Below, one piece after another: positions 47,940-59,930 of a stretch of 64,000 nucleotides of DNA (position 1 is its first letter; every line of letters starts with the position of its first letter). This DNA is from Druceiella hillmani. Taxonomy: Eukaryota > Arthropoda > Insecta > Lepidoptera > Hepialidae. A program made the position numbers and the translations under genes. Location: the NCBI GenBank assembly GCA_039881145.1, contig JAYKKI010000126.1, positions 2,324,001-2,388,000 of the forward strand, in the 5' to 3' direction. The notes below the pieces were generated by a model. It made no database searches. It had not been told where the DNA came from and saw only the letters and a program-made list of their open reading frames with translations.

Positions 47940-48395
47940 TTAAAGCGTGATATTGTTGAACGTCACGTGACTACGGATAGTGCCGAGGAGGACTTGGGCC
48001 GCTTTGCTGTATCTTAATAAGGGTTGCCTGCTGAAATCAAAACAACAATATTGACCCAAGTTGATAGGAGCGCCCCGCGCCTCGTTACGTCTCTCCTCAC
48101 CGTATCTATGCTTCTTTTTTAACAAATCCCGTCTGTTTACTTTCGAAATGGCGGCGGCCTCCTCGCTGGGCGGGCACAATGACATCCGCTGTGGCGGGGG
48201 TAAATATGATTTTCAATTATGTCCCAATGGATGGGCGTAAGCAAGGGTTTCGAGGTCACCTGCTTCCGTTTTGCGAGCCGAGCGCCGGTGGGCGGTCATT
48301 GCCGTGGAACTTGGAGAGACGGGCCAATTTCATGGAGGTGGATGATTTGTTTGTCGACGGAATTTTTGCGGACGTAGTGGGTGATGTAAAGTAGA
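47940..48395. other. GC-rich island 13
   Basis: About 450 bp including atggcggcggcctcctcgct and gctgtggcgggggtaaatat. It shares gggcacaatg with island 1. The + strand frame from 48179 (71 codons) and a minus-strand frame are open, but neither matches a family I know and no splice sites frame them convincingly. It could conceivably hold a first exon; composition is the only evidence. Confidence 0.3.
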
Positions 48396-48769
48396 GAAAT
48401 ATAATTTCGAACACTATTTCTCTGTCACAAACTAAATACGTAATATGTAAAGCAAAATTTGTTCAGTTTTCAATATTAGAATAAGTTTTAATAAGTGAAG
48501 TTTTATAAGTTTTAATTTATTAATTAATTTTATATTAATATTGAATATTTTTCCCTTTTTTATATATTTAAGTAATGCAGTAGATAAGTTAATGATAACT
48601 AATAAACAGAACACCAGACTCCACTCAGTGGGGTTATTAAAAATGTAAATGTACCCCAAGGCTCAATGTATGGGGAAGTATCACAATAAAAAATTTTTAT
48701 GTTCACCGATCGTTCTTTTCCACTATGTTCCTCTGTAAAAATTCATCGCTGTTCATCTTAATGGCTATA

Positions 48770-49015
48770 ACTGCATGATGTCATATATAGGGTTCCGTTG
48801 GCTGTGATATATATACATGCGATGTTCTGACCTATATGCGTAAGATACTCTGACATGTATATAATATGAAATGATGATAAGAGTTTCGTTTGTACATACG
48901 TGCATGTGATGCTGTGATATACTTACATAACGAAATGATAGTTGTGACCTACGAATATAAGATGCTGTGATATACGTGCATAACGAAATGATAGATAAGG
49001 TCTCGTTTTTACCAT
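48770..49015. repeat. Degenerate ~60-bp repeat
   Basis: gatgctgtgatatac..cataacgaaatgatag occurs twice in good form near 48910 and 48965, with poorer versions upstream (gctgtgatatatatacatg, gaaatgatgataag). The minus-strand frame through it is a by-product. Confidence 0.7.
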
Positions 49016-50234
49016 TCACCTACGAAATTATAGAAATTACATAATTATCTCTAAATATATCGTGGTTATGCGAATAAAAAAGACATTCTTACAATGTTTT
49101 TACATAGTTTTTATGGTTATGGTTTTTTTTCTATTTCTATTATCAACTTTGTTTTTTTCGGGGATATTTAGTATCCGCTCGTCGCCACACAGGGGACTGT
49201 CGTTCCCAATCCTTTTGATTTAACAACGTATTATTGGAAAAAGAAAATATTCCGCGTATTAAACCATCCCAATGTTATTGATATATCCGTTTCAAAGCTC
49301 ATAATTTAGAAAAAGCCAAGTTCTTATTATAAATTCACTTTAATATATTAATTATATTTAATCCTATCATTCCCAGAGAAACAAAACTCTAGGAAGTATC
49401 AGAAAAGGCTTTTTCAATATTAAGTATCACTCTCACATATCATTAGATTAGCTGACGATTCGCGAAGCGCTGATATGACGTGCTTTTTTATAATTTTCAA
49501 TATAAATAGTTATGATCCGTCAGAATATTGTGAATAGGAAAAACTAAAAGAGAAACGAATTTATTCAATTTAATTTTTTGGAAAATATTGATTTCTTTCT
49601 ATATTCAGAATAATGGGCTGATTCACCTTATGAAGGAATGTCGTAAGGAAAAATATACCTGTACGTTTCTGTTTTATGCTTTTATAAAATAGAAATAATT
49701 CTTTCTCATTCTGATATTTAATTTTATTTTAGTTAAGAAAATGTTAAAATTTTTTAGGTTTATATTTGTAATATTACAAGTGCTATAGCAATGTACGCCG
49801 AAGTAAATTCCAAAGTTTGAAGTCGAGTTGTTCAAAAGTTAGCTGGAAGAAATAGACAAATTAAAAACGAAGTTTTTATCTTCTAAGATAGGGTATGCGA
49901 AAACGAAACTATCGAAATTTAAGTGTAGTTTCTAATTTCATTAGTTAAAATCTTGAGTAACACGCGAAATGAGTTCTAAAGAAAAAAAATTAGCACCCTG
50001 ACCATAGTTTATATTTTCTATGACAATGGTATTTTGGATCACATTTAAGTTAAAGTTCTAGTTGTACTAATGGAAGTGGTAAGCCTGGTTACATAATGTG
50101 TTCACGTCACACCAGCATAAACGTTCATTGTGACACCCCTTAATTGTTTTTTCCGTTGTCAAATTGTAGGCAGATTAATAAATTACATACTAATATGACT
50201 ATCTTCATTGTCTCGCTACTGTTGAAACCAATGT
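49016..50234. other. AT-rich DNA, nothing recognised
   Basis: No repeat or coding signal was noticed. Confidence 0.4.
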
Positions 50235-50470
50235 ATTATGCTTAAGGCATCCTATTCTGTGTTGAAGACGTAGGTTCGCTTCTCCTCAGTCACTCGAGAA
50301 TATGATTGTTTTGGATGCTGCCGCGTATTTTCATGCGTTGTGTTTGTGTTTTGTCGCGGCGAACTGGCGTCGTCTTTAGTTACTTAACATAATAAACATG
50401 GTGCGTCGCCGCCCTCACGAGGGAAGGGTTTGATGGAGACGATGCGACGCTAGTGACAGGCGGAGTGTTT
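50235..50470. other. GC-balanced island 14
   Basis: ttttgtcgcggcgaactggc and gcgtcgccgccctcacgagg stand out from the flanks. No coding evidence. Confidence 0.25.
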
Positions 50471-51639
50471 ATTGAAATTTTGTAAGAATTATTTGTGTAT
50501 AATTTATTTGCAACGATTCTGAACCTTAGAATAAAGCTATATATTGTTCGTGTATGTATTTCCAATATCGATAATTTACAACAGTTTAATTATCTTACAA
50601 ATAGCACAAGCGTAGTTTTTGCTATCTTGCTTTAAAATTCAAGATTTACAATCGCACAATTTATTGTCTGCTTGCAATTCATTATTTATTATCTGTATCA
50701 GATGTTATAAGTGTCACGTTACTGATTTCTAATAGTTTGCATTTAGCGTGGTGTAATCAAGTCGTATTTTAATGTCACTCAGCGAGCCAGCCAGTGTCAA
50801 TATTCGATAATTGTAACTTTTATGTTGTTATCTTTAAAGCAATCGATTTATTATCCTGGAACTATGGTAAATTATAATAGAAATCAATTGATTTCTTTTT
50901 TAAACTAGCATTCTACACATTTTTCTTGTGGGAAAAGTGCTATGCTATGCATTCTATACATATGATAAAACTGCAGAATTTGTATGAGTATTGAAGACAT
51001 TTACGAAAAATTGAATTGATAATGGTGTAATAATGGCTAAAATGCAATCAGTTCGTCCAATCAGAAGATATGTGAATTTTAAAAATTCTTTTTTACCTTG
51101 CATTAGTACAACAATGAGGAAGTGCCTAGCTACTCGAAACGTGGTATTTAAATAAATATATAGCAAACCTATGTTTAAAAATAGATGGCGCTAGGTGTTT
51201 TAAATAGTGCAATGAAGTTTTACACCCGGATGAATTGACGAAATTAGGGTGACTAGTGATGAAGTGTAGAGTGGTATGAGAGGGGTAGGAGCTTGAGTAA
51301 ACAACCTGAATACGGGAAACGCATGAGGGCAAATGTTGTTTTTGGTTGAATTCCGCATATAACATTTCTCAATATTGTATATTTTCTATTAAAGTTAAAT
51401 TTTCTATTAAAGTAAATTTGTTTAATATTTCATCTATTGTCAATATTTGTAATTTAATTACTTTAGTATTAGGCTGTAAAATTTAGTTATGTGCTTTATT
51501 GTTTTACGTATAAAAAAACTGTAGAGTTGTCCTGTCTGCACGTTGGAGTATTTACGAAAAAAATATTTAGGGTAACAGAGTAAAAGTAGTAGATGGCAAA
51601 AATATTGCTTTTTGGGATTTTTATCCGCTTATCTGCTTG
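50471..51639. other. AT-rich DNA upstream of exon A, nothing recognised
   Basis: Overlapping minus-strand frames at 50954-51365 have no signature. The upstream exon of the + strand gene was looked for here and not found. Confidence 0.4.
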
Positions 51640-51930
51640 TCTTTGAATATGTTTATTTGCGCATCACGCTAGAATAACTAAAGGGATTTTGATGAAGTTT
51701 TCACTGATAGATTTCACTGGGTCTGGAATAACATATGGGATATGTTTCATCACAAAAGAAGTTATGATAATTTGACATTATAATACAAAGCGAACTTTAA
51801 AAAAGGAATTAATAATTATTATAATAAATGGCGTTACGTGTATACAGTTAACATATACAGTTAACCTAATAATATTTGCTAGAAACCTACGTAAATGAAG
51901 TCGTAGGCACAGCTAGTTTCTGCATATATT
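51640..51930 (+). mobile_element. RTE-type retroelement fragment
   Basis: It starts ttatttgcgcatcacgctag and contains actaaagggattttgatgaa, the usual internal block. It ends gaagtcgtaggcacagctag, the reverse complement of the typical ctagctgtgcctacgacttc terminus. The copy is about 290 bp, diverged and without coding capacity. It lies about 190 bp upstream of coding exon A. Confidence 0.6.
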
Positions 51931-52118
51931 TTCAAACTGTTTTTTTCTGTGGTACACCTGGTCCCCTAGAGCTTCATAGGTAGACGATACCTCTTTGACA
52001 CAAAAAGACTTATCTGAATGGTTGGAAACATGCATATATACCAGAAACGTTACACACTTTCTCTTTTTTTAAGCCTTAAAAATAAAATTAGATACCATTT
52101 TGTCTCTTCTTATTGCAG

Positions 52119-52245
52119 TTATTTGGCGCTGACGGGCGTGGTGCACTTAGCGGAGTCCTGCGAGGGCGCGGTGCGACCCCACCTACTCGGTATGCTAGCC
52201 GCCGCGGCGGGCGTGGCACAGCACATGCCGCTCGATGCCAACAAC
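52119..52245 (+). CDS. Internal coding exon A of an unidentified helical protein
   Basis: A 127-bp GC-rich exon in AT-rich surroundings. It is bounded by a pyrimidine-rich acceptor (tgtctcttcttattgcag) and a near-consensus donor (aac|gtaagt). The first base completes a codon split after its second base; 42 full codons follow and the exon ends in phase 0. The peptide begins YLALTGVVHLAESCEGAV and ends AQHMPLDANN. It has the small-residue and Leu/Ala pattern of amphipathic helices, as in HEAT/ARM or helical-bundle proteins. I do not recognise the family. The phase-0 end fits the phase-0 start of the next exon at 53185. The open frame continues upstream to an ATG at 52018, but that stretch is intron-like (KNKIRYHF), so the splice acceptor is the preferred boundary. 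There are no signal-peptide or membrane features. The upstream exon is not identified. Confidence 0.8.
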
Positions 52246-52285
52246 GTAAGTGGATGCAGTTTGACACTGAAATATTTATTTTAAA

Positions 52286-52335
52286 CTAGCTTTTACGCAC
52301 GGCTTCATCTGCGTGGTTATAGTTACAAATACATA
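52286..52335 (-). mobile_element. Short RTE-type tail fragment
   Basis: The sequence actagcttttacgcacgg followed by cttcatctgcgtgg matches the widespread lepidopteran motif that marks one end of RTE-class retroelement copies, read here in reverse orientation. Only about 45 bp are recognisable. It sits just inside the intron after exon A. Confidence 0.5.
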
Positions 52336-52709
52336 GGAAGAAATTAGAATATTCAGCGCCATTTGGGATGATTAACTGAAATTAAATACTAAGTCTTTAT
52401 TTTTAGAACTTTATAATAAGTAATAAGTCTTTAAAAATAAAGTAAGAACTGTATATTGACCAAAATACAAATATTTACTTTTAAATTAGGGGCTAAAAAG
52501 AGTTATTCCATTATTGATCGTTATGTTCGTTCATTCCATTTGTTTACTTTTACTGTTTCAAAGATGAATTTTCTCTAAGGAATGAAATTCGCAGCTTAGA
52601 ACGTAGCTTATGTCATTTCCCGGCTCGTCAACTATTTGCATGAAAAAATCCGATTGTCGATTCGTTGTTCTGTTTAGACGTAAAAGTAGGACCGATGGAT
52701 GCCAAAATG

Positions 52710-52978
52710 GAGCCAAATTTATATAGTTATATGTTCTTTTATATCTGTTATGTAGGTATCCAATGTACATTTTTAATTTTAAATCACGAGGCGCAACGGT
52801 GCACGAACACACTTTCGTATTCATGATATTGGTTAGGATTTGTTTATTTTAGTGTGTATCGTACATTGGTGTTATGATTCCGTTACGGTTTGACCAATGG
52901 AGCCAAATTTATAAAGTTATATGTTCTTTTATATCTGTTATGTAGGTATCCAATGTACATTTTTAATTTTAAATCATT
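52710..52978. repeat. Direct duplication of ~77 bp within the intron
   Basis: The segment starting atggagccaaatttata at about 52710 recurs nearly unchanged at about 52901, both running through gtaggtatccaatgtacat to ttaaatca. The copies are about 191 bp apart and differ at very few positions, so the duplication is recent. Confidence 0.8.
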
Positions 52979-53184
52979 TCGTTATCATCTATCCTCTGGC
53001 CATAATGTATTGTAATTTATTAATTCGAAAAGTGGGCGTCTTCTATATTATTTAAATTCTTCGTTTATAGTTCTTTGAATGGAAGACGGGACTCGTATTA
53101 TTATGAGATGGTCGAAAGCTCTGTTGACACTGATATTTCTTCGCTCCTATGTGGATGATTTCGATAATATGTGGTCGTCCACAG

Positions 53185-53352
53185 GGCGAGCAGCCGTCGG
53201 CGGCGGCGGCGCTGGGCGCTGCGCTGGCGGCGAGCGCCGTGGCAGGCACCCGCGGTGAGCTGCACGTCCTGGCGGCCGGCGGAGCGGGCGGCGCTCGTGC
53301 ACCGTTGCGCCTCATGAGGGCGGCGGCCGAACTGGATTACAGGGCGTTTCAG
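53185..53352 (+). CDS. Internal coding exon B of the same unidentified protein
   Basis: A 168-bp exon of exactly 56 codons, very GC-rich against AT-rich flanks. The acceptor is gtcgtccacag|ggcgag, with a weak pyrimidine tract; the donor is ttt cag|gtttgt. It starts and ends in phase 0, matching exon A. The peptide starts GEQPSAAAALGAALAASAVA and ends MRAAAELDYRAFQ. The first half is alanine-rich and the middle has a Gly/Ala-rich segment. It looks like a helical segment with a low-complexity linker. The antisense frame is also open, but that is a by-product of high GC. The downstream exon is not found in the remaining 10.6 kb, so the next intron is long or a short exon was missed. The protein family is unknown to me. 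Confidence 0.8.
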
Positions 53353-54379
53353 GTTTGTGTAGTGTCCGTTTAAGTTTTTGTAATTAAATGGGTAAAAAGA
53401 ACAAACATATTTTTTATTGTTTAAACTGGTTAATTAATTGGGATGTTGTCCCTGTTCTAAAGATATTTGTGTCTGGTTTAATGGATTATGTGTCACGTTT
53501 TTAATATTATGTGTTAATAATAATTTATATAATTTTAGTTTATATTGATATTCAATGTATAAAGGAACAAAAAAGAAAGAAAATATACGTACATCTCCCT
53601 TAACAACGGCTTTATTCACTTTAAATTAAATTTAAATTTAATGGATTAATATTTTCATTGTACATTTTGTGTTTAGGCCTATGCATATTTGTAATAGAGA
53701 ATGTCGAATTTCGAAAAATTAAGCTTGGGTACTGAAAAAGCATAACTTGAAATCAACACTTATTAATGTGATAGTGTCTAACTGAAAAAGAAAATCGGTC
53801 AGAGGTATGTGTACATAACTTTTTTTGTTTTTTTTTCGAAAGTATAACACGAAAACAACCTATATTTTTAATGGGGCCTTTATTAATTTATGTTTTATTT
53901 TTGACATTTTCTCAATAATAATAAACAGAACCTCCATAAAAATATTAAGAAAAACACTGAATTATCAGTATTATCGATTTTGTCTTTCTGCGAAATAATA
54001 CTCGTATAACTAACTTATTCAATACTGAATAAGCTAATATCGTTGTGATAATGCTACGCGGCGCCCGGTGTGCGGACGCTTAACCCTTGCATTAACACCG
54101 AAATAGCGTATCCCAAGAACGGGATACAAAAAAATATTAATAATAATTGCATTATTTTGTATTTAGGAACCCACGGTAGATGGCTCGCTACACCAGTTTC
54201 ACAAGACTTTTTAAAATATAAATTGTTTAAATTTGTCAAAACTATAATATTTGTTCCTCGCTAATAGCGTTAAGTTAAAAAAAACGATTTTTTTTCACTT
54301 TTGCGAATGTCTAGAGCACGACACTTTTTGAGAACGTTTTTCGGATCTTCATAACCTTAAGTCAAATCCAAAATATGTT

Positions 54380-54660
54380 TGCATAGCACAGCGGAACAAA
54401 TAAAGTATACTTTACGCAGTCTGCGGCGTAATTGCGCCAGTCAGCGATCGACTCGACGGCGGCGAATGCCTGTTTGCGCAGACGGCCTCCCGTCCGCTCT
54501 TCAAACATATTAATATGGGTAATGGTGTTTGTTCGACCGCCGACGTTATTAGCCGCCTCTTAATTAAATGTATCACGTCGTCCGTGGGCACAATCGGAGG
54601 GTGCGTGATCATTCTGCTCCGTCGACCGCTCTCGTGACGGGATGAAGAATGGAAGCGCTG
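54380..54660. other. GC-rich island 15, inside the gene or just downstream
   Basis: gtctgcggcgtaattgcgcc and gatcgactcgacggcggcga lie about 1.1 kb after exon B. A 121-codon frame on the minus strand covers the island, but it has no signature and no conserved codon bias. If the gene continues to the right, this would be an intronic regulatory candidate. Confidence 0.3.
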
Positions 54661-55682
54661 ATTCATGACCGAGAAGTAGCATAGGCCAAACTGAAATTGC
54701 TTTTGATGCTTTAAACGACTTATTGTGTGAAAAGAAAGACGAAAGCACGGTGATAGCTGTAGAGAGGGGAAAAGCAAACGATATGAGAGACATAAACGAA
54801 AAATCTTTCATGAATGGATGATAAAGTTTAGGAATGTTTGTTTGGATAGTTTCTATATATGGAACATAGAAAGAGTATACTAAATAACCTATAGAGTATA
54901 CTAAATAGTTTGTCGGGATTTGTTGAGAAGGAATAAATAATGAACATTGTTTAGATTAAAAAACAGACAATTAAAAAATACCGACCGCATTTCTTATTAT
55001 TTTAAAGGAGAAAACAAGGAATATTTGTGCCACTTTTATATTATAAAAATATTCCCATAAGTATAATGAACTAATATTTATTTTGTTGTTTCCGGCTTGT
55101 GGATTGACTACACCTGCATTCCTTTTTCAATGAAAAGTTTAGTTATTATTTCAAGTATTCGAACCCGGAGCTGTCGGGACCATTTTATAATATATTTTCT
55201 TCCATTTTATAATCGAGAATGCACAATAATCGTATATCAAAATGAAAAGTATGTATATGCGCGTGACTCTAACGCATTCCTTTTATTCTTGCATTTAGGA
55301 AAATTTAAAACTGCCCAAGTTTTACTTATCATATATTTACCTAATTTAATTTGAAATTAGTATAGTTTTGCATATATTTTATGGCACGAATAAAATATTG
55401 CCGTTTTATAAAAATAAAATGAGTTTGTTTATTTTGAAATTCGCTGCTACGAGAACTATTCAGAATGTTATTTGAACACAAATTTTTGAACTTTTAATCC
55501 ATTGATTAAAAGATTGATCCACTGATATTTGGTCCACAGATCCACAAAGATTTGATCCATACTCCGTTTACGGCGTGTAAAATCCTCCATGTTTAGGTTT
55601 CCATACTTTAAAGGAAAAAAAAAACGTTAAAGACCACGCATGTGTCCGTTTGACCCCCCGTCACAGTTATATTTATCACAAC
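54661..55682. other. AT-rich DNA, nothing recognised
   Basis: A short duplication (agagtatactaaata) near 54870-54905 only. Confidence 0.4.
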
Positions 55683-55855
55683 ATCTTCAGGTGAGCTATT
55701 AGCAAAGATTTCTAGATTAGAAAGAGACCTAGGTCGTGGTAAAAACTTAAAGAAAGTAGCAATAATACTATATCACGTAGTTTAATTTAATTGTGAATAA
55801 TGACTTTCTACAAAATTAACGCTTATTAAATTTCAATACTTGAAATTTAATAAAG
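55683..55855. mobile_element. Inverted-repeat element, family member 2 (5'-truncated)
   Basis: Shares acatcttcaggtgagctatt, acctaggtcgtgg, aaagaaagtagcaataatac and tatcacgtagt with the element at 10.3 kb, and continues through aatgactttctacaaaatta. The left inverted arm present in the other copy is missing here. It abuts the start of the 202-bp satellite at about 55.88 kb. Confidence 0.65.
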
Positions 55856-55879
55856 TGTAGTAATAACGCATATTAACTC

Positions 55880-56965
55880 GCACATATCTCAATATTTATA
55901 TATAATACACACCACGCAGACGAGGTAATAAACCCGCACATATCTCAATATTTATATATAATACACACTGCACATATCTCAATATTTATATGTAATACAC
56001 ACCATGCGGACGAGGTAGTAAACCCGCACATATCTCAATATTTATACATAATACACACCACGCAAGCGAGGTACTGAACCCGCACATATCTCAATATTTA
56101 TATATAATACACACCACGCGGACGAGGTAATAAACCCGCACATATCTCAATATTTATATATAATACACACTGCACATATCTCAATATTTATATGTAATAC
56201 ACACCATGCGGACGAGGTAGTAAACCCGCACATATCTCAATATTTATACATAATACACACCACGCAAGCGAGGTACTGAACCCGCACATATCTCAATATT
56301 TATATATAATACACACCACGCGGACGAGGTAATAAACCCGCACATATCTCAATATTTATATATAATACACACTGCACATATCTCAATATTTATATGTAAT
56401 ACACACCATGCGGACGAGGTAGTAAACCCGCACATATCTCAATATTTATACATAATACACACCACGCAAGCGAGGTACTGAACCCGCACATATCTCAATA
56501 TTTATATATAATACACACCACGCGGACGAGGTAATAAACCCGCACATATCTCAATATTTATATATAATACACACTGCACATATCTCAATATTTATATGTA
56601 ATACACACCATGCGGACGAGGTAGTAAACCCGCACATATCTCAATATTTATACATAATACACACCACGCAAGCGAGGTACTGAACCCGCACATATCTCAA
56701 TATTTATATATAATACACACCACGCGGACGAGGTAGTAAACCCGCACATATTTCAATATTTATATGTAATACACACCATGCGGACGAGGTAGTAAACCCG
56801 CACATATCTCAATATTTATACATAATACACACCACGCAAGCGAGGTACTGAATCCGCACATATCTCAATATTTATATATAATACACACCACGCGGACGAG
56901 GTAGTAAACCCGCACATATTTCAATATTTATATATAATACACACCATGCGGACGAGGTAGTAAGA
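55880..56965. repeat. Satellite of ~57-bp monomers in a 202-bp higher-order unit
   Basis: The basic motif is cgcacatatctcaatattta followed by tatataatacacaccacg and cggacgaggtaataaaccc. A shortened monomer joined by cactgcacatatc recurs at 55969, 56171, 56373 and 56575, exactly 202 bp apart, and monomer variants (tatgtaa, tacataa, gcaagcgaggtactgaa) follow in fixed order. This gives four nearly identical four-monomer blocks and a partial, variant end. It ends abruptly in unique sequence at about 56965. Confidence 0.95.
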
Positions 56966-57165
56966 ATAAAACAAAAATGCTAACGAATAATGTTATTATT
57001 TTTTCCAATTTATGTAATTTTATTACTAAGGTTTCTAATAATGTATCAAATATTTAACTCTCATTAGAGTTAACGAATATTCCGCTAGTGTGTGGTATAC
57101 TCGGCTACGTTTTTAATATTAATTTATTTTGACCGAACACCAAGTACTTAAAATTTATTTAAAGA

Positions 57166-57345
57166 CTAGCTGTGCCTACGACTTCGTTCGCATGAAATTC
57201 GGTATAAGGAAAGTTGTTAGTAAATTTATTTTATCTCTCATATGTTGCTCTGGGGGTGTAAACTATTACCAAATTTCATCAAAATCAATCCAGTAGATTT
57301 CATGAACAAATTAACATACAGACCAAAATGCCAAAACCAGGATTT
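57166..57345 (-). mobile_element. RTE-type retroelement fragment, opposite orientation
   Basis: It begins actagctgtgcctacgactt and runs through cgttcgcatgaaattcgg to accaaatttcatcaaaatca and cagtagatttcatgaac. This is the reverse-orientation counterpart of the fragment at 51.64-51.93 kb. Confidence 0.65.
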
Positions 57346-58485
57346 CCGGTTTCTATTGTCACTTTTTTAAAATAATTCACTGCTTTACAATTGTATTATA
57401 TGTGTACATTGGCTTGTTTCATATAGTATTGAATATAAGTTGCCTTAATAATTTATTTAGTATGTATATTATTTATCATTATTATTAATAATATTATGAT
57501 CAAAGTATAGAAGTGGTAGATTTCATTGGAGAAATGTGCGATGCTATGTAGAATTATATTTCAATTTTCCTTGCCAGATTTCACTTTCGGAATTTTTTTC
57601 CCCATAAACACTGGTTCCAGGTACATATAAATATTTTGCTGCATGGTTTACCAGACGTTGTTAAAATCATTGATACTCTATTTATTTAGAAGCAAATGGA
57701 TTTTTATTTTTTTTTTCACGTGTTATTTTGCTGTGTGACGTAAGTAGTATAAAGTTCGGTATCAATGGTGTTTATCGCACGTAATATGCTTGCGTCATCG
57801 TTTGTATTTACGAGTATGTCAGTTACAATCTTTTTATAGCAATGCCAGAACGACATATGTACGTACATCTCTAGTCTCGTGGGTCATTTTCCTTCGATTC
57901 AAACAGGGAACGAGCTTGCACTTTCGTCACTGCTTCTTTGAGGCCTTCTAGTAAAATTTTGTGACAAATTTGTTATAATAAGGGTTTATCATCAGGGTCT
58001 TAAAAATATTAGTTTGAACCTTATTGCGATAAAGATCTGATGCATTGGCCTTGTTACAGTGTCACAGTACCGAGACAATATGTGGAATAATTTTATATAT
58101 GCATATATCCGCCAAATTCAGTTGAATAGATCTAACAATGTCGGGGTCTGACCGAATGTTTAGATTTAAAGCCGAATATATCGTTTGTGTATAAGCCACA
58201 GAACAAAAATTATTGATAAGCTTATCCACATTGAAGCAAATGCTTTGTATGCTATCTTTGTTAAGCAGAAAATTTGATTGAGTGATCGATATTAAAAGGT
58301 GGTTATCTTCTGACGGCAGAGAGAAGTGTCATCATTACTTGCTGAATATAATGTTAAATAACTTAACTAATTGATATTGTGAAATATTATGAATTTTTAG
58401 TGTGACTATAAATACAATAAAGACCTGTCAAGTGAGCAGGACTCGCACTGAGAGGGTTTCGCACATATTTAGGTATTTGTAAACG
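57346..58485. other. AT-rich DNA, nothing recognised
   Basis: No feature could be supported. Confidence 0.4.
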
Positions 58486-58935
58486 TTTATAGGCAATATG
58501 CCTACTATATCTTTCACAGACGTTAAAACATGATGCATATTTCTAAAATGATGAGATGTGGAATAATGGGTACAGTGTTCTTACAACTTTTGCCTAGGCT
58601 TTTAAAAGCCATATTTTTTTTAATAATTTTAAGTTGTTAGTTTTGAAAATAAAGGAAGGCGATACATACTATTTCTATTAAACTATTCATAACTAATCAC
58701 ATTTTCACAGCATTTATAGGCAATATGCCTACTATATCTTTCACAGGCGTTAAAACGTGATGCATATTTCTAAATTTATGAAATGTGGAATAATCGATAC
58801 ATTGTTCCTGCAAGCTTTTAAAAGCTCTAATTTTTTAATAATGTTAGGTTGGTTAGTTTTGCAAATAAAGGAAGGAGGGAACATATTTTTTACACAGTTC
58901 GAAGTATATGTAAAAGGGAATGTTACCTAAAATTA
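58486..58935. repeat. ~227-bp direct duplication
   Basis: tttataggcaatatgcctac followed by tatatctttcacag and gttaaaac(a/g)tgatgcatat begins at about 58487 and again at about 58714. It runs through tgtggaataat and aaataaaggaagg with indels. Noncoding. Confidence 0.85.
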
Positions 58936-59439
58936 TGAAAAAGATATTTTGAGATCTTTATTATTAATCATTTTGAAAATTTTTAGTTAAAATTAAAATA
59001 AATTGAATAATTTGCTTTCACTAAAATTTCCATGTAAGTATTTTTGAGCTTTAAATTAAATGTGTGTAGGTTAATATGTTTTATTACTATGCTAAATTTC
59101 AAGTTTCTAAGTCAAACGGTGTCTGAGTGAGTGTCTTATAAGGGTTCTGTCCATAACGTTAAAAGTCATCTTCAAAAGAATAGCTCAATCATAGGTTTTC
59201 ATGAAATGTTAAGGGAGATATGGTATACCGACAAAAAAAACCTTTTGAGAAATAATATTTAGACGTAATTGAAAAAACATATTTATATGTATACTGTATA
59301 AAATAACTTGCGAGTTTATACTTTTAGTTTTACCAACGTTTTTGCTTTTGCGTATCAAGTATTCGATTTAAACACTATGCTTCATTTTCAAAATCGATAG
59401 TATTACGACAAAGGGCTTAATTGGCTTTGTAACTATCTG

Positions 59440-59610
59440 ATGATACCCCCGCAGGAGTAATAGCTGGCTGGTTTTCGTTACGAGTCGCGCACGCCGCATC
59501 GAAATGTTAAGATAATAACGCGCACGCGCGCCTAATGGCCTAATGACATTACGAGGTGGAGCGGCGCGCGCCCCGCTCCTGGTAATCTGCTTATGAGATA
59601 GTCGATATTA
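59440..59610. other. GC-rich island 16 with TAAT cores
   Basis: gcgcacgcgcgcctaatggc, ctaatgacattacgag and gcggcgcgcgccccgctcct. Two TAATG cores sit between alternating GC tracts. It resembles island 3 in style. No frame is present. Confidence 0.35.
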
Positions 59611-59930
59611 TGGGGTTATATTATTATGCGTAGGAATATTGTATGTACCGATATTGTTTACGATACGGGCGTGTGTCTCGTTAGATATGACGTGGAAACA
59701 TAAGTGTTAATCGATTTTAATGTTGGAAGTTTTTTTAGGGCTGTCCTAGGATAGTTTAAAAAAGATAAAATTATGGTTATTTTATTTAAACGTTACTTTA
59801 GCGGCTTTTACTAGTATTTATTTACAGAGGTTTGTATTGTAAAGAGCAGTCATTTTACATTATCTGGAATTGTAATTGGTATTCGAGGTGTTAAGTACTA
59901 TAAGCTTTGTGTTATGAGTGTGTACGCTCT

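Larger units (their letters stand above)
52246..53184 (+). other. Intron between the two coding exons
   Basis: A 939-bp phase-0 GT-AG intron inferred from the two flanking exons. It begins gtaagt and ends ccacag. Near its 5' end (about 52286) is a fragment resembling the start of a lepidopteran RTE-type tail. A direct duplication of about 77 bp lies at about 52710 and 52901. The remaining sequence is AT-rich and without coding character. Confidence 0.7.

Noticed and set aside
48179..48394. First exon of a gene in the GC-rich island at 48 kb
   Set aside because: No donor site, core promoter or protein signature could be tied to the frame; left as a candidate regulatory island.
52018..52118. 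Upstream extension of exon A to the ATG at 52018
   Set aside because: The extension is AT-rich and intron-like, and a good acceptor lies at 52118.
53052..53315. Minus-strand frame opposite exon B
   Set aside because: High GC removes stops on both strands; phase and splice sites support the + strand.
54412..54777. 121-codon minus-strand frame
   Set aside because: It covers a GC-rich island, overlaps a second frame on the same strand, and has no recognisable domain or splice signals.
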